NCBI GenBank assembly: GCA_026874595.1 | Contig: CM049308.1 | Coordinates: 19,034,001 to 19,098,000, forward strand | Reading direction: 5' to 3' | From: Sipunculus nudus | Taxonomy: Eukaryota > Annelida > Sipuncula > Golfingiida > Sipunculidae | DNA length: 64,000 nt | In this document: piece by piece, positions 25,742 to 39,400 of the stretch | How positions within the stretch are numbered: position 1 is the first letter of the stretch | Layout: the number at the start of each line of letters is the position of its first letter | Program-made: the position numbers and the translations under genes | Notes under the pieces: model-generated | Databases searched by the model: none | The model's input: the letters and a program-made list of their open reading frames with translations, nothing else | Told to the model about the DNA's origin: nothing

Positions 25742-25978
25742 TTTCTCAGCATCCTTGGGAGCATACATCCCAAACACCTGTAAGGCACTAGAGGGTTATT
25801 CATTCTTCATTTACCTGCTGATCATGACCAATGCCCATTCACTCCTGGGTGGAGAGAGCGCACCCTTATGGTGAAGACTTTGGCTAAGACTTAGCACAGC
25901 AGGCGGTCAGAATGAGACAAAAACCCACAACCTTGGGTTCACAAGTCCAACACACTAACTGTTACATCACCATGCTCC
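25742..25978 (-). mobile_element. tRNA-derived SINE
   Basis: Read on the minus strand from 25978, GGAGCATGGTGATGTAACAG leads into TTAGTGTGTTGGACTTGTGA and a decayed box B (GGTTGTGGGTTTTTGTC), the usual head of tRNA-derived SINEs. The middle contains CACCCAGGAGTGAATGGG, a core motif common in mollusc SINEs. The tail is diverged and its end is uncertain. This is the one clearly antisense element in the gene. Confidence 0.65.
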
Positions 25979-28900
25979 AAAAGTCTGTTATGCTGAGCCC
26001 TGCACTGCAACGGCAGATACTTTACAAGTTGCACACAGCCAGTTATTATGCATAATATTACAAAAGATTATTATACACCAAAGTGAACATGAATTAATGA
26101 ACCAGCACATCAGTCTCATCTGCATGGTGACCATCAGCATTTCCTGGTGCATGAGGCTTGTTACAGTTGACATGTAAATCATGGTATCACATAAATTCTA
26201 CCAGTAAGGCAGGTGAATAGACCTGTAGCTCTATGGGGTCTGGTAGATATTGCTGGCCATGAGACAAATCTTGAAGTATTCAGATATATTAGGTTTGATT
26301 CGAAACCTGCAGGTCCTAAAAGTTACATGTCATCTGATCGACTGATGACTGTTAAGTCCAAGGTTATCTTGTCAGCAGAGAAAACCAGTTGTTTGTCTTG
26401 TTTACTCAAGATAAGTGTGGAGTTCACTCTGACTGCCAAATTCTGCTATCAGTGATATTTTTTGTCTACACTGATATGAGGATAAGGGAATTTGGCCATT
26501 TATATCAGGTTACAAATGTGTGCATGAAAGCCCAGGAAATGTCCCAAACAGTTTTCTGATAAAGGATAGCACATTTTGGGTCATGGCATCTCTTTGCTTA
26601 GCTTCTGCTTGAAATGTCCTGTGCATACTGATAGCTCTCTTGATGTTATTATGTTTCTTGGTAAAAGTTTAACGTCAATTCAGTCTGAAATGAAAAAAAA
26701 AATTGGGGTAATGTAATATTAATTTTCTCTCTGACGAAGGAAGATATTCCTTTTAATTCACTGGATTGCCTGAGAACCAAGGTGCTTAAAATGAATTATA
26801 TGCACTTTGACCTCAGACGTAATGATAAACCATGCAGGCCATGCTGATAGGATTAATTCAGTGATTGCCAAGTTAGTCACTGGGTTTGCACATTGTAGGA
26901 CTGATTAGGTACCTTTTGGTCTGCAGTTCGTTCCACATATTAGTACCCAATGCTACCCATTTTTTTTTTCTTATAATTTTATGCAGAGTTAATTGATATA
27001 GAGAAATTAACTATGTTTGTACAAATCAGGTACTCCGGTTCTTATTTCAGAGGGAATCATCACTGTACCACTGAGCAAAGCAAACAATTTAATACCTGCG
27101 AAATCTATCTATTCAGTCATGACATTAACTGAGGTAACAGGGGTCAAGTACACTTGACATGAGGAATATTGATTGCATGTTTTGTACACATGTGCCAGGT
27201 GTAAAGTAAAATACATGGTCACCTATAAGAGGTCATCAGCTCTTTCACATCCATTAGGTCATAAAGAATTAGACTGATAAGTTTAAATAACATATTTCAT
27301 ACTCTGTCACCTGAGTGCTCATACTGTTCAGTGATGTCATTTTGTCTTACTGTACATAAATATAAACTTTACATTTGTTTAATGCCACCCCGTCCCCCTT
27401 CCTGGTGAGCACTGCTGTCTGGTCCAGATTTCTCTAGTGCTGAGGTCAGTTCTTCAGCTTTGGTCTAGATTGCTTGACCTAGTGCTATTGGGAGTTCCTG
27501 AGCTTGTGGATTAAGAGAGCGCCCTACCTGGTGTGTTTACAAACAACATGCCATGACCACCCGCAGGTTAGACTACTATGTAGCGTGTAGTGACGTCACT
27601 GGTGTGTGGCCATCCTTTCTTAAGGGATACATGTATTAAAGCCGCTGACTCTGTCTGACCCTCATGCCTATCATAGCTCCCTTGATGTTTTTCTTGGATA
27701 ATATTTCAAGTAAGTAGGTAACTTAAGCTCTTTAACAGATAATGGATATGTAGGGTACATTCCGGGTTATGACCTGTCCAGGTGTGGTCCATTAACAAAG
27801 TTTAAATCGGCACAGAATTTGCAGATATTTGCTGGCTCCTATGGTAAATCCATCTTGAAAAGACAAATAAGCCAAAGGAACTGTATATATCTCTGGCTAC
27901 TGCTAGGGTGAAGCTGAGAAAAATTATTCACTTAATACTGTTCACTCAGGCCACTTTTTTCCACTGATAAATTTCAGTGGAGGATTTTCACCCCTGTTTG
28001 TCATGCAAAAGACATTTAGAAAACTGATTACTGGGAAATTTTGTGGAGAATTGGTCATGTGATCAGGTCATGTGAGAGGAAGTGTTCATAAATCTTTACA
28101 CTTCTTATCTAGTTATGGATGTAAGATCATATCTTTTCTGTTTTTTTTTCATCTGTCTCTAAGTCAAGTACTGCAGTTGGAGCTGACATCTGTTGATGGT
28201 GGCATGAAGAACTGTATGAGTGGTAGATCTGAAGAAAAAGGAAGTTATAACAATTGAAAGGTGTCTTATATATAAGAGTGTTGGTGGATGCATTTGCTGT
28301 ACTAGTGCAGTCTAGTTAAAGTGAGCAAAAAACATATGGGTGAGACTTTTCACATGACACTGGTAGATATACTTAGTGTAGTCATGACAAAAATCTTTCC
28401 CACTAACTAAATTTTTCATCTTTTTGGTGAATTAGGTGTTTGTGACACTTTGGAATGACTTCAAGGATTAACATTAGGGAGACTAATATTATTATTTAAA
28501 TCCCTGGATGGTTGCACATAAACAAAATATTCTGTTATGTTTGGAAATATTCTCTTCCGTTAGTATTAAATCATTTCAGAGCTGTATTGACATACATACA
28601 GTGAGCATTATCTTTACTGTTGGTTCAACTGTACAGCTAATATATGTTCATATTGTTGACTAATAACAACATGTGTTCCCACAGAGCTATTATTAATAAT
28701 ACTGTGTGACCAGGGATAATTGATCAAATAATAAATGAGGATGCAGAACCGCTGGGCTCTAATTACAATTGCTGCAAACGTGCATGTGTATGCATATTCT
28801 GTATGATATGTGAAATACATAGGTTGGATGAAGAACTGCCAGACACAAGGATTCCTTTCGCTTGAAGTTGAAGAGCTCTTTGTAATCTTAGTAACGGCTC

Positions 28901-31515
28901 TATAATACTGGTCATAGTAAATGGTACCTTCTGGGTAACACTTGTATTTTCTTTGGCTGCATGAAAATAACATTGAATAGAAATTCATAATCTTGTCAGT
29001 AATTATGCATTATTACACCAACCCCAGTTTACCTGTTTCTAGAGATACTTTTTAACTGGAGTGTCATTTGAAAAATAGTTGCAAGGGAAGCTTTAAGTTT
29101 CAACCTATTTTCTACCAGTATATCAAAATATCTGTACCTTCCATGTATGTATCAAAATGCAGAATATTTAATATCTGAGAAAAATTGACATTTCAAACAT
29201 GATTACAGCCTGACTGAAACCAGTTAGGGTATCATGTTGAAGAGTATTTATGAAGAGTATTTAACTATTTCAGTTTGAAAGATGTTAGGTAGACGAAAAC
29301 CAAAAATTCAGGGCCATACAAAAGAAATCTTGTTTCATATGCTGTTTACTTTCAATTTGTCAAATATACAAGTAATAGTTTTTTTTTATACAGTAAAGGT
29401 CCTGTTATGGTTGGAATTTGTGACATGTTTAAGAGCTACCTTATTTTAGCATGGTTTCTTCTTTCACATCTAAAGTTGAATTAAAAGAAATGTTTTAAAT
29501 CCATATTGATAAAGTCATTAATTCTCATTAATCATGATGATATCAACATGCAGCAAGTAAACTTGTTTACGAACCTGAGTAATAAATATTCATACCTTAG
29601 AATTTGTCAGGAATAAATGAAAACTGCTGTTGCCTTATATTTTACTCTGGCTATGTAGATATACACAGAATCATACCAAACACAGACTAATGGCCCTCGT
29701 GGAGTACCGAGGCCTCGCCATGGCTGGGATTGGGAGGTTTTCCATGCGTTTAATCCCAACAGGGGGGTTAGTGTTGTTAGAGACAGGTAAACACGAGCCA
29801 GGCAGAACAGTGGAGTGAGATCATCAGAAAGTGAACACAAGCGGAAGATAACAATGAAAGCCCTGGTCAGGTACAGGCAGGGACTGAAATATGTACACAC
29901 CAGTTGGTCTGTGACAAGCATTGGACAGCTCAGTAGGCCAGTGAGTGCTATTTCCTGACTGCCCCATTAGGGCTGAAATCAGAAAATAAAAACAAGTGAC
30001 ATGCCTGCACAGCCTCCATTCTTACTCAGAGATCAATCAGATTGGGAAAACAGCAGGCCAACATCTTTTATTAAGATAATATGGTTTTAAATATTTCTTA
30101 AGTTTCCTTTTCCTGATCATATGTCCATTGCTTGTCCATGGCACTGTCAATTGAACAAGGATGATCTGTTATTATTAATCCATCAGCGTTTTATGTTTTA
30201 TATTCACAGGGATAGAAATTATTGGAAATATTTCAGAATTCCTAACCTGTCATGAAGACATTAGAGTGAATCTTTGAGGTTCTTTCTGGGTTTTGCCCTT
30301 ATTGTCTTTGAAGCTCTAACAGTGTTAGAACTGGGGTTCTACTACTTGGTATGTCCATAGTCTAGTGCCTAAACCACTACTTTTTATGTCCATAGTCCAG
30401 TTTCTAAACCACTTAACTGCATCCTATCATACCTTAATAATAACTTGTAAACATGAACTAAAAGGATGAACAAAGTCTTCTGCATGATTATGTACCGGTA
30501 CTTTTTGATTTCTTTCATGCCACTGTAGTTGTAAATTAGGAGGCCATCTCCTAAGTGGCATGAGCATCTGGCTACTTTTAATTTCCATCTCTGGCAGACC
30601 AAGCTGCTAGTTTGAGAGACTTCACTGCTCTGTATTTAAGTCAAAAATGAAAATGTTTATGACATTTTCGTTTATTTATTTATCTTTCGCTATCTTTGTA
30701 AGTGTTACCTGATCTGTTGCGTGGGCGTCATCTTAATGAGACAGTAAAAAAAAAAAGAATGGCTTTTATGTTCCTTCATAGATGTGGAAATGTATAATAC
30801 ATGGATCTGGATGAAGAGAAATTTAGATGGTTTCAGCTTTCATTGTTTCAGTGAATTAAGTTAGAAAATTTATGTTTTTACCAGAGTTTGATGTGTTTTG
30901 CTTAAATTGCTGCAGACAGATGGAGAAAATAAAGTTATGTAAAGCAAATAAATTCATTCATTCTTTTTATATGATGGTTTTTATGTAAGTGGATCTTACA
31001 GAAGTGTTTAGTAGAACATCTTTGCCAAGGAAATAAGATTCTCACCATAGTCATCTTGGTAAACATTGCCTGAATAAATTACCAAGACCTGCTTGTTCTG
31101 TGTATATTCATTCATTAGTACTTTTCCTCTGTATATATTGAATGCTATCTTAGTTTCAGTTTTGAACCAATCTTTATATTGTCACTCAAAACTTTGTATA
31201 TGGTTACATTAATAAATTTATATATATATTATATACATGAGTTATTAATGTTTCACTTGACAATGTCCATATGCATAGGAGTAAAGTGCCTGGGAGGCCA
31301 AGATTGTGACTGTCTGGCCTTATTTTGATGGATTCAAACAGTGACAATAAATTGGTCTTGACAGAATTAAAACTACACTAACCAGTTCCACTTTTGCTTC
31401 TGCCATTCTTTATTCAGTTCTTATCTGTCTTGTCATGGTAATTATGGTTTTGCTTCACAGAATGTGTTATTAATGGACTATCATCTGACCTTGGTTTGTT
31501 GTTGTTTATTTTCAG
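25979..31515. other. intron 1, distal part
   Basis: No recognised element. The sequence ends in the pyrimidine-rich acceptor of exon 2. Open frames up to 124 codons show no domain or repeat in common with the gene. Confidence 0.4.
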
Positions 31516-31633
31516 GGTAGCCGTGACAATATGAGTATAGTGATCATAGCGTTTGAAGGGGCACCCAAAATGTCTGAAGAAGCCGTCCGCAGGGAAGAAG
31601 AACTGGACAGGAGACTAGAAGATAAAATTAAAG
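31516..31633 (+). CDS. PPM1A/B-like: PPM1A/B-like phosphatase, coding exon 2 (last metal-binding Asp and start of C-terminal domain)
   Basis: The exon follows a TTTATTTTCAG acceptor and reads on in frame from residue 255 as GSRDNMSIVIIAF. The Asp of RDN (residue 259) is the third conserved metal-binding Asp of the family, so this exon is needed for activity. The remainder (EGAPKMSEEAVRREEELDR) begins the charged helical C-terminal domain found in PPM1A and PPM1B. The exon ends with one base of a split codon (phase 1) before the donor GTAAAA at 31634. It lies 30.7 kb from the previous exon but only 604 bp from the next. Confidence 0.95.
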
Positions 31634-32237
31634 GTAAAAGGAGTGCCCATGGTCTAAATTACACAGAGGAAAGATAGAAGATATTTGTAAAGCATCTAGA
31701 TACGATCTGATTAAAGATGAGGACTTTAGGTCAGAATTATAGGTACAAAGGCTGGAAGAAAATTTCTGTGGATGGTAAAAGATAAAGTTGAAAAAATATT
31801 TCAGGCACAATGGCAAGAAAATATTGACTAAGATAATTGGCTATAATATGAAATCAGAAATGATGAATGATCATAATAAAGGTAAAAAGACAGAAAAATA
31901 ATATTTGATATAAAAACTTAATAGGATTTCACCTAAAAAAGATGAGAAGTTAAATGTTAAAATGAAAAGACACAGTAAAAGGTCAAGCCTGAGATGATGG
32001 AATTCTAAAGCTGAAAGTCTGCATGGTTCTTAATGCAGTTAAAGTGACCTTAAATCAGCTTGATCTTCAGGCTATGAGAAATAATATGTTCTAGTGATAG
32101 AGTGTAACATTTCATTACTTCTGAACATGAATTTGAACAAGATTATTCCTTTCCTTAATTGAAGTTATCAGATATTCTAATTGTTGCAACAGTTCTTGAA
32201 TGATGCATTAAGTCATAAATGCTTGCATGGTTTGTAG

Positions 32238-32346
32238 AAATTCTGGAGAAAAATAGCCGAGACGAGGTGGTGTTGCCATATGTGATGCACTTACTAGGTA
32301 ATGAAGAGATAAGCGGTCTACCTCCCGGAGGGGGCTTATGTGCCAA
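32238..32346 (+). CDS. PPM1A/B-like: PPM1A/B-like phosphatase, coding exon 3 (C-terminal helical domain)
   Basis: The acceptor is TTTGTAG at 32231-32237. The first two bases complete a Glu codon with the G of exon 2. The peptide reads ILEKNSRDEVVLPYV, then MHLLGNEEISGLPPGGGL. The LPPGG motif is a hallmark of the PPM1A/PPM1B C-terminal domain (vertebrate SLPPGG). The exon ends in AA of a Lys codon before a strong donor, GTAAGT at 32347. A dispersed repeat (family J) begins within about 10 bp of this donor. Confidence 0.93.
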
Positions 32347-32347
32347 G

Positions 32348-32570
32348 TAAGTCTACAGTTCTGATACAAGCCATAGGGGGAAATGCATAGCAATGGTCAT
32401 CCATCCTGTTGCATTGATATCGTGGAAAACAATGATAATCTTAACATTAGGTTACGAGAGTGATGAATTAACACCAAAGAATTCTTTTGAAGGCAGACTG
32501 GAAACCCATCTCTGTGGTAACAAGTTATTTCCAGTGTCATGTACAAGTTGGCTATCATCCGGTAACCTTA
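32348..32570 (+). repeat. dispersed repeat J, copy 2, abutting the exon 3 donor
   Basis: From AAGTCTACAG on, it aligns with copy 3 (AAGCCTACTTCAACTCTGAT). The match includes ATCTTAACATTAGGTTA and GTCATGTACAAGTTGGCTAT. It lies in intron 3 and starts within a few bases of the 5' splice site. Confidence 0.75.
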
Positions 32571-33316
32571 TCTACAGGTTCTTTACTGCTCTGATAACAA
32601 TATGTACAGTAAAATCCCATTGTGTCTAATTTTAAGGGTCTTATGATAAATCTTTCACTTATCCGAGGTTCGACACAAGTGGGTTTTGTAAGGTCACAAT
32701 TTAATTTTAAACTCAGAGCATGAAACTTTGACAAAAGAAGATAATTATTCTATTGAAGTGAGCTGGACATTATGAAGGTTTACTGTATTTATAAGACCAG
32801 TTCTATTGTTTATAACACTGACATTCATATTGGACATCAATACATCTGATACTGTTGTCCAAACTCTTTTTCACATGTTTAATAGAACATTTTAGATTGT
32901 TTTTTTCATGTATTGTTTTTTCATGTATTCACAAATCAAGTTCACATCTGTATGCATTTGCATTGCACAAACCGTTAAATCTGTATCCAAAAGCAATCGA
33001 GGTTTTCTTATAGACAACCTTTCGCATCCCACTTCTGTTAATACAAGGCCACCAGTCAGTAAATATTTGCCAAAATTTAAGCTGCACCCAATGACCTCAG
33101 CCTTGGTCTCTGCAGGAATTGTGGTCATTTTTGTCATATGCAAGTCAACTGAGTCACTCTACGATCTGTTTTGATTTGTTTTACTTTTGGATGTGCATCA
33201 GGAATGCTTATATACACATTGAAACAGTTCATACTTAGGAAAAGAAGGATGTGATTTCTGCACACAACATACTATGGATGCAGACATGATTTGCATAGGT
33301 GTGGATTTTAATGACC

Positions 33317-33835
33317 TTTTTATATGCCCATCACATGAGGGGAGTATTATAGTATACCCACAGTCCATCCATCTATCTGTTCGTCCGTTAACTTTTAGTG
33401 TTGCCACTATAACTTACCAGAGCTTTGATGGATTTTCACGAAACCCACCATAACTATTTACAAACAGATAATCTTGCCCGAGATTTGATAATGGGCAACA
33501 TCCACGCATATTTAATAAGGTCATGGGTCACCAGGCTAATTTGTGATGTTGCCACGATAACTTACGAAGAATATGAAGGATTTAGATAAAACTCATCAGA
33601 AATATAAATCAATAAAATATCTCCCTTAAGTTTAATGAGGTCAGAGGTCACTGCACTTTTGAGGCACATTGGTGACTTACCAAAACTCCTATGGATTATC
33701 ATAAAACTCATTTTACATATTTACCAAGAGTTTTTCACCTGAAATACCTTCTCATCAAAACTCACACATATTTAATGATGTCAGAGGTCACCAGATACAC
33801 GAGGGGGTATTATGCACGTTTGCAGTGCTCTTGTT
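33317..33835 (+). mobile_element. family G element, copy 1
   Basis: TTTTTATATGCCCATCACAT is followed by a decayed hairpin half (GAGGGGAGTATTATAG), GTATACCC, and a CATCCATCTATCTG microsatellite. The body has repeated GAGGTCA(G)AGGTCA and ACTTACCA words at about 110-130-bp spacing. The 3' end shows GAGGGGGTATTATGCAC and terminal CTCTTGTT. Within intron 3. Confidence 0.7.
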
Positions 33836-34161
33836 TTCTCATACTCAGTATAAAAATTATGTTAAAAAATACCCATGGCATGTCCTGTTTAGTGGTCACT
33901 GTCTGTACACAGTGCTCTAGCCTATTTTTGTGATATCTGCCTTGTGTCTGTGGTATTATTATCAAGAATCATGTATGCATTATGCTCTTAATGCAAGTTA
34001 CACTAAAACTTGAGTTAATATTTTGTGTGCATATAATGTATGATAAAAAAAAACAGCTCAGTTTCCATTGCTCATTAACTAATGTCCGTTTTCTGTGTGT
34101 TCTGCTCTATATAACACTGAAGTCCATGTTATGCATGGTCTGCACTATGATTAGCCTTGAA

Positions 34162-34420
34162 TACGCAACTCAGTAGGTGTTTATATTGGACTGGTAAGCC
34201 TACTTCAACTCTGATACAAGGCATACGGGGAAACCCACTGCAAATGCTATCCATCTTATTGCATTGATATCTAGGTAAACAGAGTTAATCTTAACATTAG
34301 GTTATAAGTGATGAATTGACACAAAAGAATTCTTGTGAATACACAGTGAAAATCCATCTATGTGGTAACAAGTCATTTTCAGAGTCATGTACAAGTTGGC
34401 TATCAACAGGTAACCCTTGC
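34162..34420 (+). repeat. dispersed repeat J, copy 3
   Basis: Matches copy 2 over most of its length (GATACAAGGCAT, TTGCATTGATATC, GTCATGTACAAGTTGGCTAT). It lies 245 bp upstream of exon 4. Confidence 0.75.
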
Positions 34421-34665
34421 AAGCCATGCTTGTATTCATGTGTATATTTGCATAAACATTTGCATCCTTATAAAGCCTTACAGTGCGTTTCTCGTCAAAC
34501 CTTAGTGTATTCTGACGTCTTGGTGGACTCTCTTATGGTGCTACACGGTGATATAATAAAAAGTGTCCATATTCATCATAGTTTGCACTGCAGTATGAGT
34601 ATGATACTAATGTTTATATATGGCTTGTTCTGCCCTGCCACTAAACCTTTCTCTCTATTCCACAG

Positions 34666-34736
34666 GCGCTCAACAATCGAGCAGATCCTTAACAGACTCA
34701 ACCCAATAGATTCTAATGAGGACAGTTCCACAACAT
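34666..34736 (+). CDS. PPM1A/B-like: PPM1A/B-like phosphatase, coding exon 4
   Basis: A pyrimidine-rich acceptor (CTCTCTATTCCACAG) is followed by a base that completes Lys. The peptide RSTIEQILNRLNPIDSNEDS aligns with the family segment around NRLNP, where vertebrate PPM1A ends soon afterwards. The exon closes with STT plus one base (T) of a split codon, then an ideal donor GTAAGT at 34737. Because it ends in T, the first two bases of the following exon decide between a sense codon and a stop. Confidence 0.88.
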
Positions 34737-36270
34737 GTAAGTGATGTGCTTAGCCTTGTATATAACAGATGTTGTCAGTGTCACAGTCAGTTGCAAGCTG
34801 GTCAGATGTTCAGTGTCTGGTTCCATTTCAGTGAACAGGGTACCCCGAGATGTCCACTTTATGGTCTCATTAACAAAGTAGTTTGCAAACCAGTTAGCAT
34901 TTGGTTAGCATGGATTACAGATAACACCAAAATTTTCGTTTGATTGAAGTCATCTTGTTTTGTCGATGTAGTATTTTGTTGCATTTTATAGTTAAGTAAT
35001 TAAATATTTACTTATCTTCTGTTAAATATATATTCTGTAATATTCAGTGGTTTCTTTTGGAGAGTTTTAATTTTTATTTCATTTTAAAATATTCTGTTTT
35101 TACTGTTTATATATGGAGTTTATAGTCGATCTTCTAGAATAACATTGGATTTCTTTTTGCATCACCCTAAGAACTGATTGGTCTGATAATTTAGAAGTTG
35201 ATACTTAATGTTCAACTCTGTCTTCACTTGACAGTGGCAAATTTTATTAATCGAAGGACACTTCAGGTCACATATTGAACATCAAATGTGGTAATTTTTT
35301 ATAGATATTTTTTAACAGTTTGCAAGGTTTTATACTTATGTTTGTTAGTTTTATCATAAATAATGGTTTATTCCCCACTATTTTCATTTTAGCTATTACA
35401 TTCCAAATGGAAATGATGGAAAAATTAGTATTTTATAAAATACATTTTTCTGTGATAAGAGAAGTTTCATGCTTAAGTGGAAATGAAAAAGACTTTGTGA
35501 TATGTAGTTCTGGCTATATTAAGGAACCTTAATATCAGTTATCAGCCCTTATTCAATGATTATCAAAAATATTAGGTTTGAGAAATGTTGAATAAATTTG
35601 ATTTTTGATGAGAGATTATTGGTATTTTCCTGAGTAAGAATTATGGGAGAGATTTGTTTCATGATAACCATATCACTTATGTTTAGTATAAAATAAATAA
35701 AACAGTAGCTAGCATTTAAAAAATCAATATTACAAACCATTTGAAGTCAGCATTACCATGGTTATCTGTAAAACAGCTAGAACTTTAGATATTGCCTTTT
35801 TGATTGTATTGGAGATCATTTGGCTTACCTGGAATATGGGCTGTGGCTGTATAAGCCAGATTTTACAGTCTCCAGTGTAACTGTTAAGTATATAAAAATG
35901 TCATATTCTTGGTGTTGGTTTTGGCTCCTCAGTGAGGAAATATAGTTTGATAAATACACTGCAGTCCAAATCTGTGCCACAATTGATTCGTAACCACATA
36001 TTGATATATCGACAAACCTACCCAGCTGCAATAACACCTCATACAACTATGTACAAAACCAGTACAGACTGTACCCTTGATCAAAGGACATATAATGAAA
36101 AGTGGTTTTGTTTAAAACCATGAAAGTGGTCTTTTCTAGCTACATTGTGTGATACAGGTGGCATACCAGGTTCCACTTATTAAATTACTGGGGTGGGGTA
36201 TAACTTAGTTATGTGTTCAACAACTCAGGCATTTGTACAATCCTCACACAATGTATTTACTCTGTAGTTG
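34737..36270. other. intron 4, 5' part
   Basis: AT-rich and without recognised features. Confidence 0.4.
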
Positions 36271-36490
36271 TCCTTCGCTTTAACCACTATTTAGTACAGC
36301 AAGATTTTTCTTATTTTACCACCAGGGGAAGCGCAGGGCAAAGAATTGTATATGTGATATCACATTGGTCATACAACTCGAAAATTTTCAAACCCACAAA
36401 CCCCACTCTTGTTGGTCTAATTATTGGCTCTGTACCAGTCCTGTGAGAGCAAAAAAAATTGCTTAACAAAGCAGCAGTTAAAGCGAAGGA
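36271..36490. mobile_element. 220-bp MITE with 14-bp perfect terminal inverted repeats
   Basis: TCCTTCGCTTTAAC (36271-36284) and its exact reverse complement GTTAAAGCGAAGGA (36477-36490) bound the element. A related copy occurs at 39994-40170. No coding capacity. Confidence 0.7.
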
Positions 36491-39400
36491 GACCTGGAAC
36501 GACTAGTGTATGGTGTAAGGCATTAATTAGCGGTGGATGTATGGGATCTTTGAGTGCTTTTTAGTTTATTGGTAATTGGCTCCTCTTCCTGGTTCATGGT
36601 TTCTGAGAGAGCACCTTGTTGCACAGTTTGACTACTTAGGTCCTACTTTTGTTGATATAATTACCCTCTGCAAGGGTACATGTAAATATCTTCTTTCTTT
36701 ACAGATTATTACGGGTGAGTGCAGATTGGTAGGGCCTGTACATATAACAGCTGATTTTAATCAACATAATTCCAACATTATTAATATATTTAATTGCAAA
36801 TCAGAGTACACACACCAAACCTAACGGAAATAAAATTTACAGTGATTCAGACAAACTAGGTTTAAACCATTCACATTTATAATGTAAATTTAAGTTGCAA
36901 TCCAACATGATTTCTTTCATTTTTCCTATGGAAAAATTGGGTTTGGCAATCATTGCATGAGAAACTTTGCATGTATCATGTCATAATACTGAACACTTTA
37001 CATGGTTGTATTAATTATTGCTCAGCTGATAATTGGCAGAGTTTGGTGATCATCAAACATCTCTTGGTCATTCATGTGGTTTCGTGCTGATATAAAGCAT
37101 GTTTAGAAATGTAATGAATAGAGTTGTTCCTTTCCCCTCTTGTTAAATATATGAGAAATTGTAATTTGTGCAACTATATGGATTATAATATCTTTGAATG
37201 ATTATGCCCTTGTTGCAAGACATTTATTTTGGTATGTACAAACTTCTGCCAAAGGTAGGTCTTCTCTGTTGTTATTAGGTCAAGATGACCTAATTTGTCT
37301 GAAGTTTGCAGATGAATTGATATTTCAGTTGAATTTATTAATCTTGTTTTAAAATGGTTAAATTTATCAAATGAGACAAATGATAATAAACTTGTTTCAA
37401 GATTTATAAACCACCAAGCTGTTCACAATATCCAACTATAATTTACTAATTAAAATGGATTATGGATATGGGCTAACCCCTAATCAGTCTCTGGTATTTT
37501 TACATTCAGTTTAAGATATATTTTACCTGGTATCAGATGAATTAAGCCAGTTTACCTATATTTTGTGTGGCATAAGTAAGTGTAGCTGTCTCATTCAGCG
37601 TATCAACTGCAAGGTTTGGATCTGCTCCTTGGAATAAAAGCGAAGACCACATATTCAAAATAGTATGACGCATTTGCTCAGCATATGCAGCATACAACAC
37701 TTATCCAGGCATTGAAATGGTTACACTTTTTAGATTGACTTAAACCTTACTTAAACCTTACTTAAACCTTACTTTTTTACAAATAATCAGTTTGACGTGA
37801 ATATTAATGTGGCTGAATACTTCAATCATCAGCGGAATACTTCAATGAGCAGTTTAAAATTAATACAATTATCCGGATAAACATTTTAGTAATGATTTTT
37901 GTGGAAGGATAAAGAAAGTAAGATTTTAAAACATTGAAAAAATAATGTAAAATATTTTATTAGAAAATAAAATTTTTAAAATTTAAAATGCATGTGACGA
38001 GGGTGTGTTAATGTGTGTAAAATTTCCTGCATGTTTGGACAGGGAGTCTCAAATCTCTGCATGGCAGTGTAGGCAGGCCAGGTGGGAGGGGATGGAGTAG
38101 TTGTAGATCACACTATTTAACTTTATAGCTAGATGTTCATAAAGCATTTGACACTACAGCTAATGAATGACTTTGTAGACCAGTCTACACAAAGTCCATT
38201 CATTAGCAAATGTAAATATGCATAAATATCAGAGATGATTCAGATATAGTCATGGATAGCAGTGTTTAAGCCACTCAGCAAAGCCTTTGACAATGAAGAT
38301 TGACAATGACTTCATAGACAGGCTTCTTGAAAGTCAACAAATAAAAAAATATACATACATTAGAATGGCATGTGTTGCAGTTGATATCGTATGTGTATAA
38401 AGTTATTGATTAAGACTTGTTATATGCAAGGTGCATTCATATTAAGACCATAACATATACTTGATACTCATAATTTGTATGGGTATATATAAGGAGACAG
38501 GGTGTTAAGGACACATGTATTTACATATGGGGTCGTTGTTATGATAAAGAACATTTTCATGGCTTTCTTCACGGTTCCCATTTAGTATTGTGTGTTCCAG
38601 ATGTCCCATTGATTCAGCCAAAAGATTTGCTCCGCGCACGAATGTTGTTGCAGACTCGGGACAGGTAGAGCCACCTATACTGCTTTGCGTGACTTTTGTG
38701 GCGTGGCCCTGGCTTTTCCTTTGGCTGTGACCAGAGTGTAGTATGGTTATCATGAACTGATTTGTTCTGAATGATCAGGTTTTTACATGTACTCCTTGTT
38801 TATTATATTGTTGACCTAACTGTGTGGTTCAGATTTGTTTCTGTTTTGATGGGTTGGTTTGGTTAATCACAAGTTGAACTTACAAAGGTTGCATCCTTTT
38901 ATTTGAGCACAACCTAACTTCGTGGTCCAAGCTCACACCGTGCTTAAGTTCATGGCTTATTTGTTGATCAATGCACATTACTGGTTTAGGTGCAAAATAC
39001 TTCACATCATAATCAAGTTATATTAAAATATCACTGTTATCTGTTTGCTTGGCATGCATCCAGACCTCCATGTTTTAAAAGCTTAGTCTTTGAACAAATT
39101 CAAACCCAACTAATACAAGTTTCTTGGCATATACATATATTTTCCTTAGATTTGTTCTCAGGTTTAAATATTACAATTCTCTTTCACTATGAAGCTCCCA
39201 GTTGCATGCTAATACTTGTATATGGCGTTCATTATAAGCCTAAAGGTGCATTGAGAGCATGTAGTTTGTTCATATGTAACAAATTTTAAGTTAGTCATAA
39301 TTTATATTATTGTAACATAACAGCTACTTGAACAGCATAAAATTTAAGTTATATTTTGCTGAAATATCACTGTTGCTCACACTTGATGAAAGCCAAAGTT

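Noticed and set aside
28614-28988. 124-codon minus-strand frame
   Set aside because: Low-complexity composition, no domain and no splice signals supporting a nested gene.
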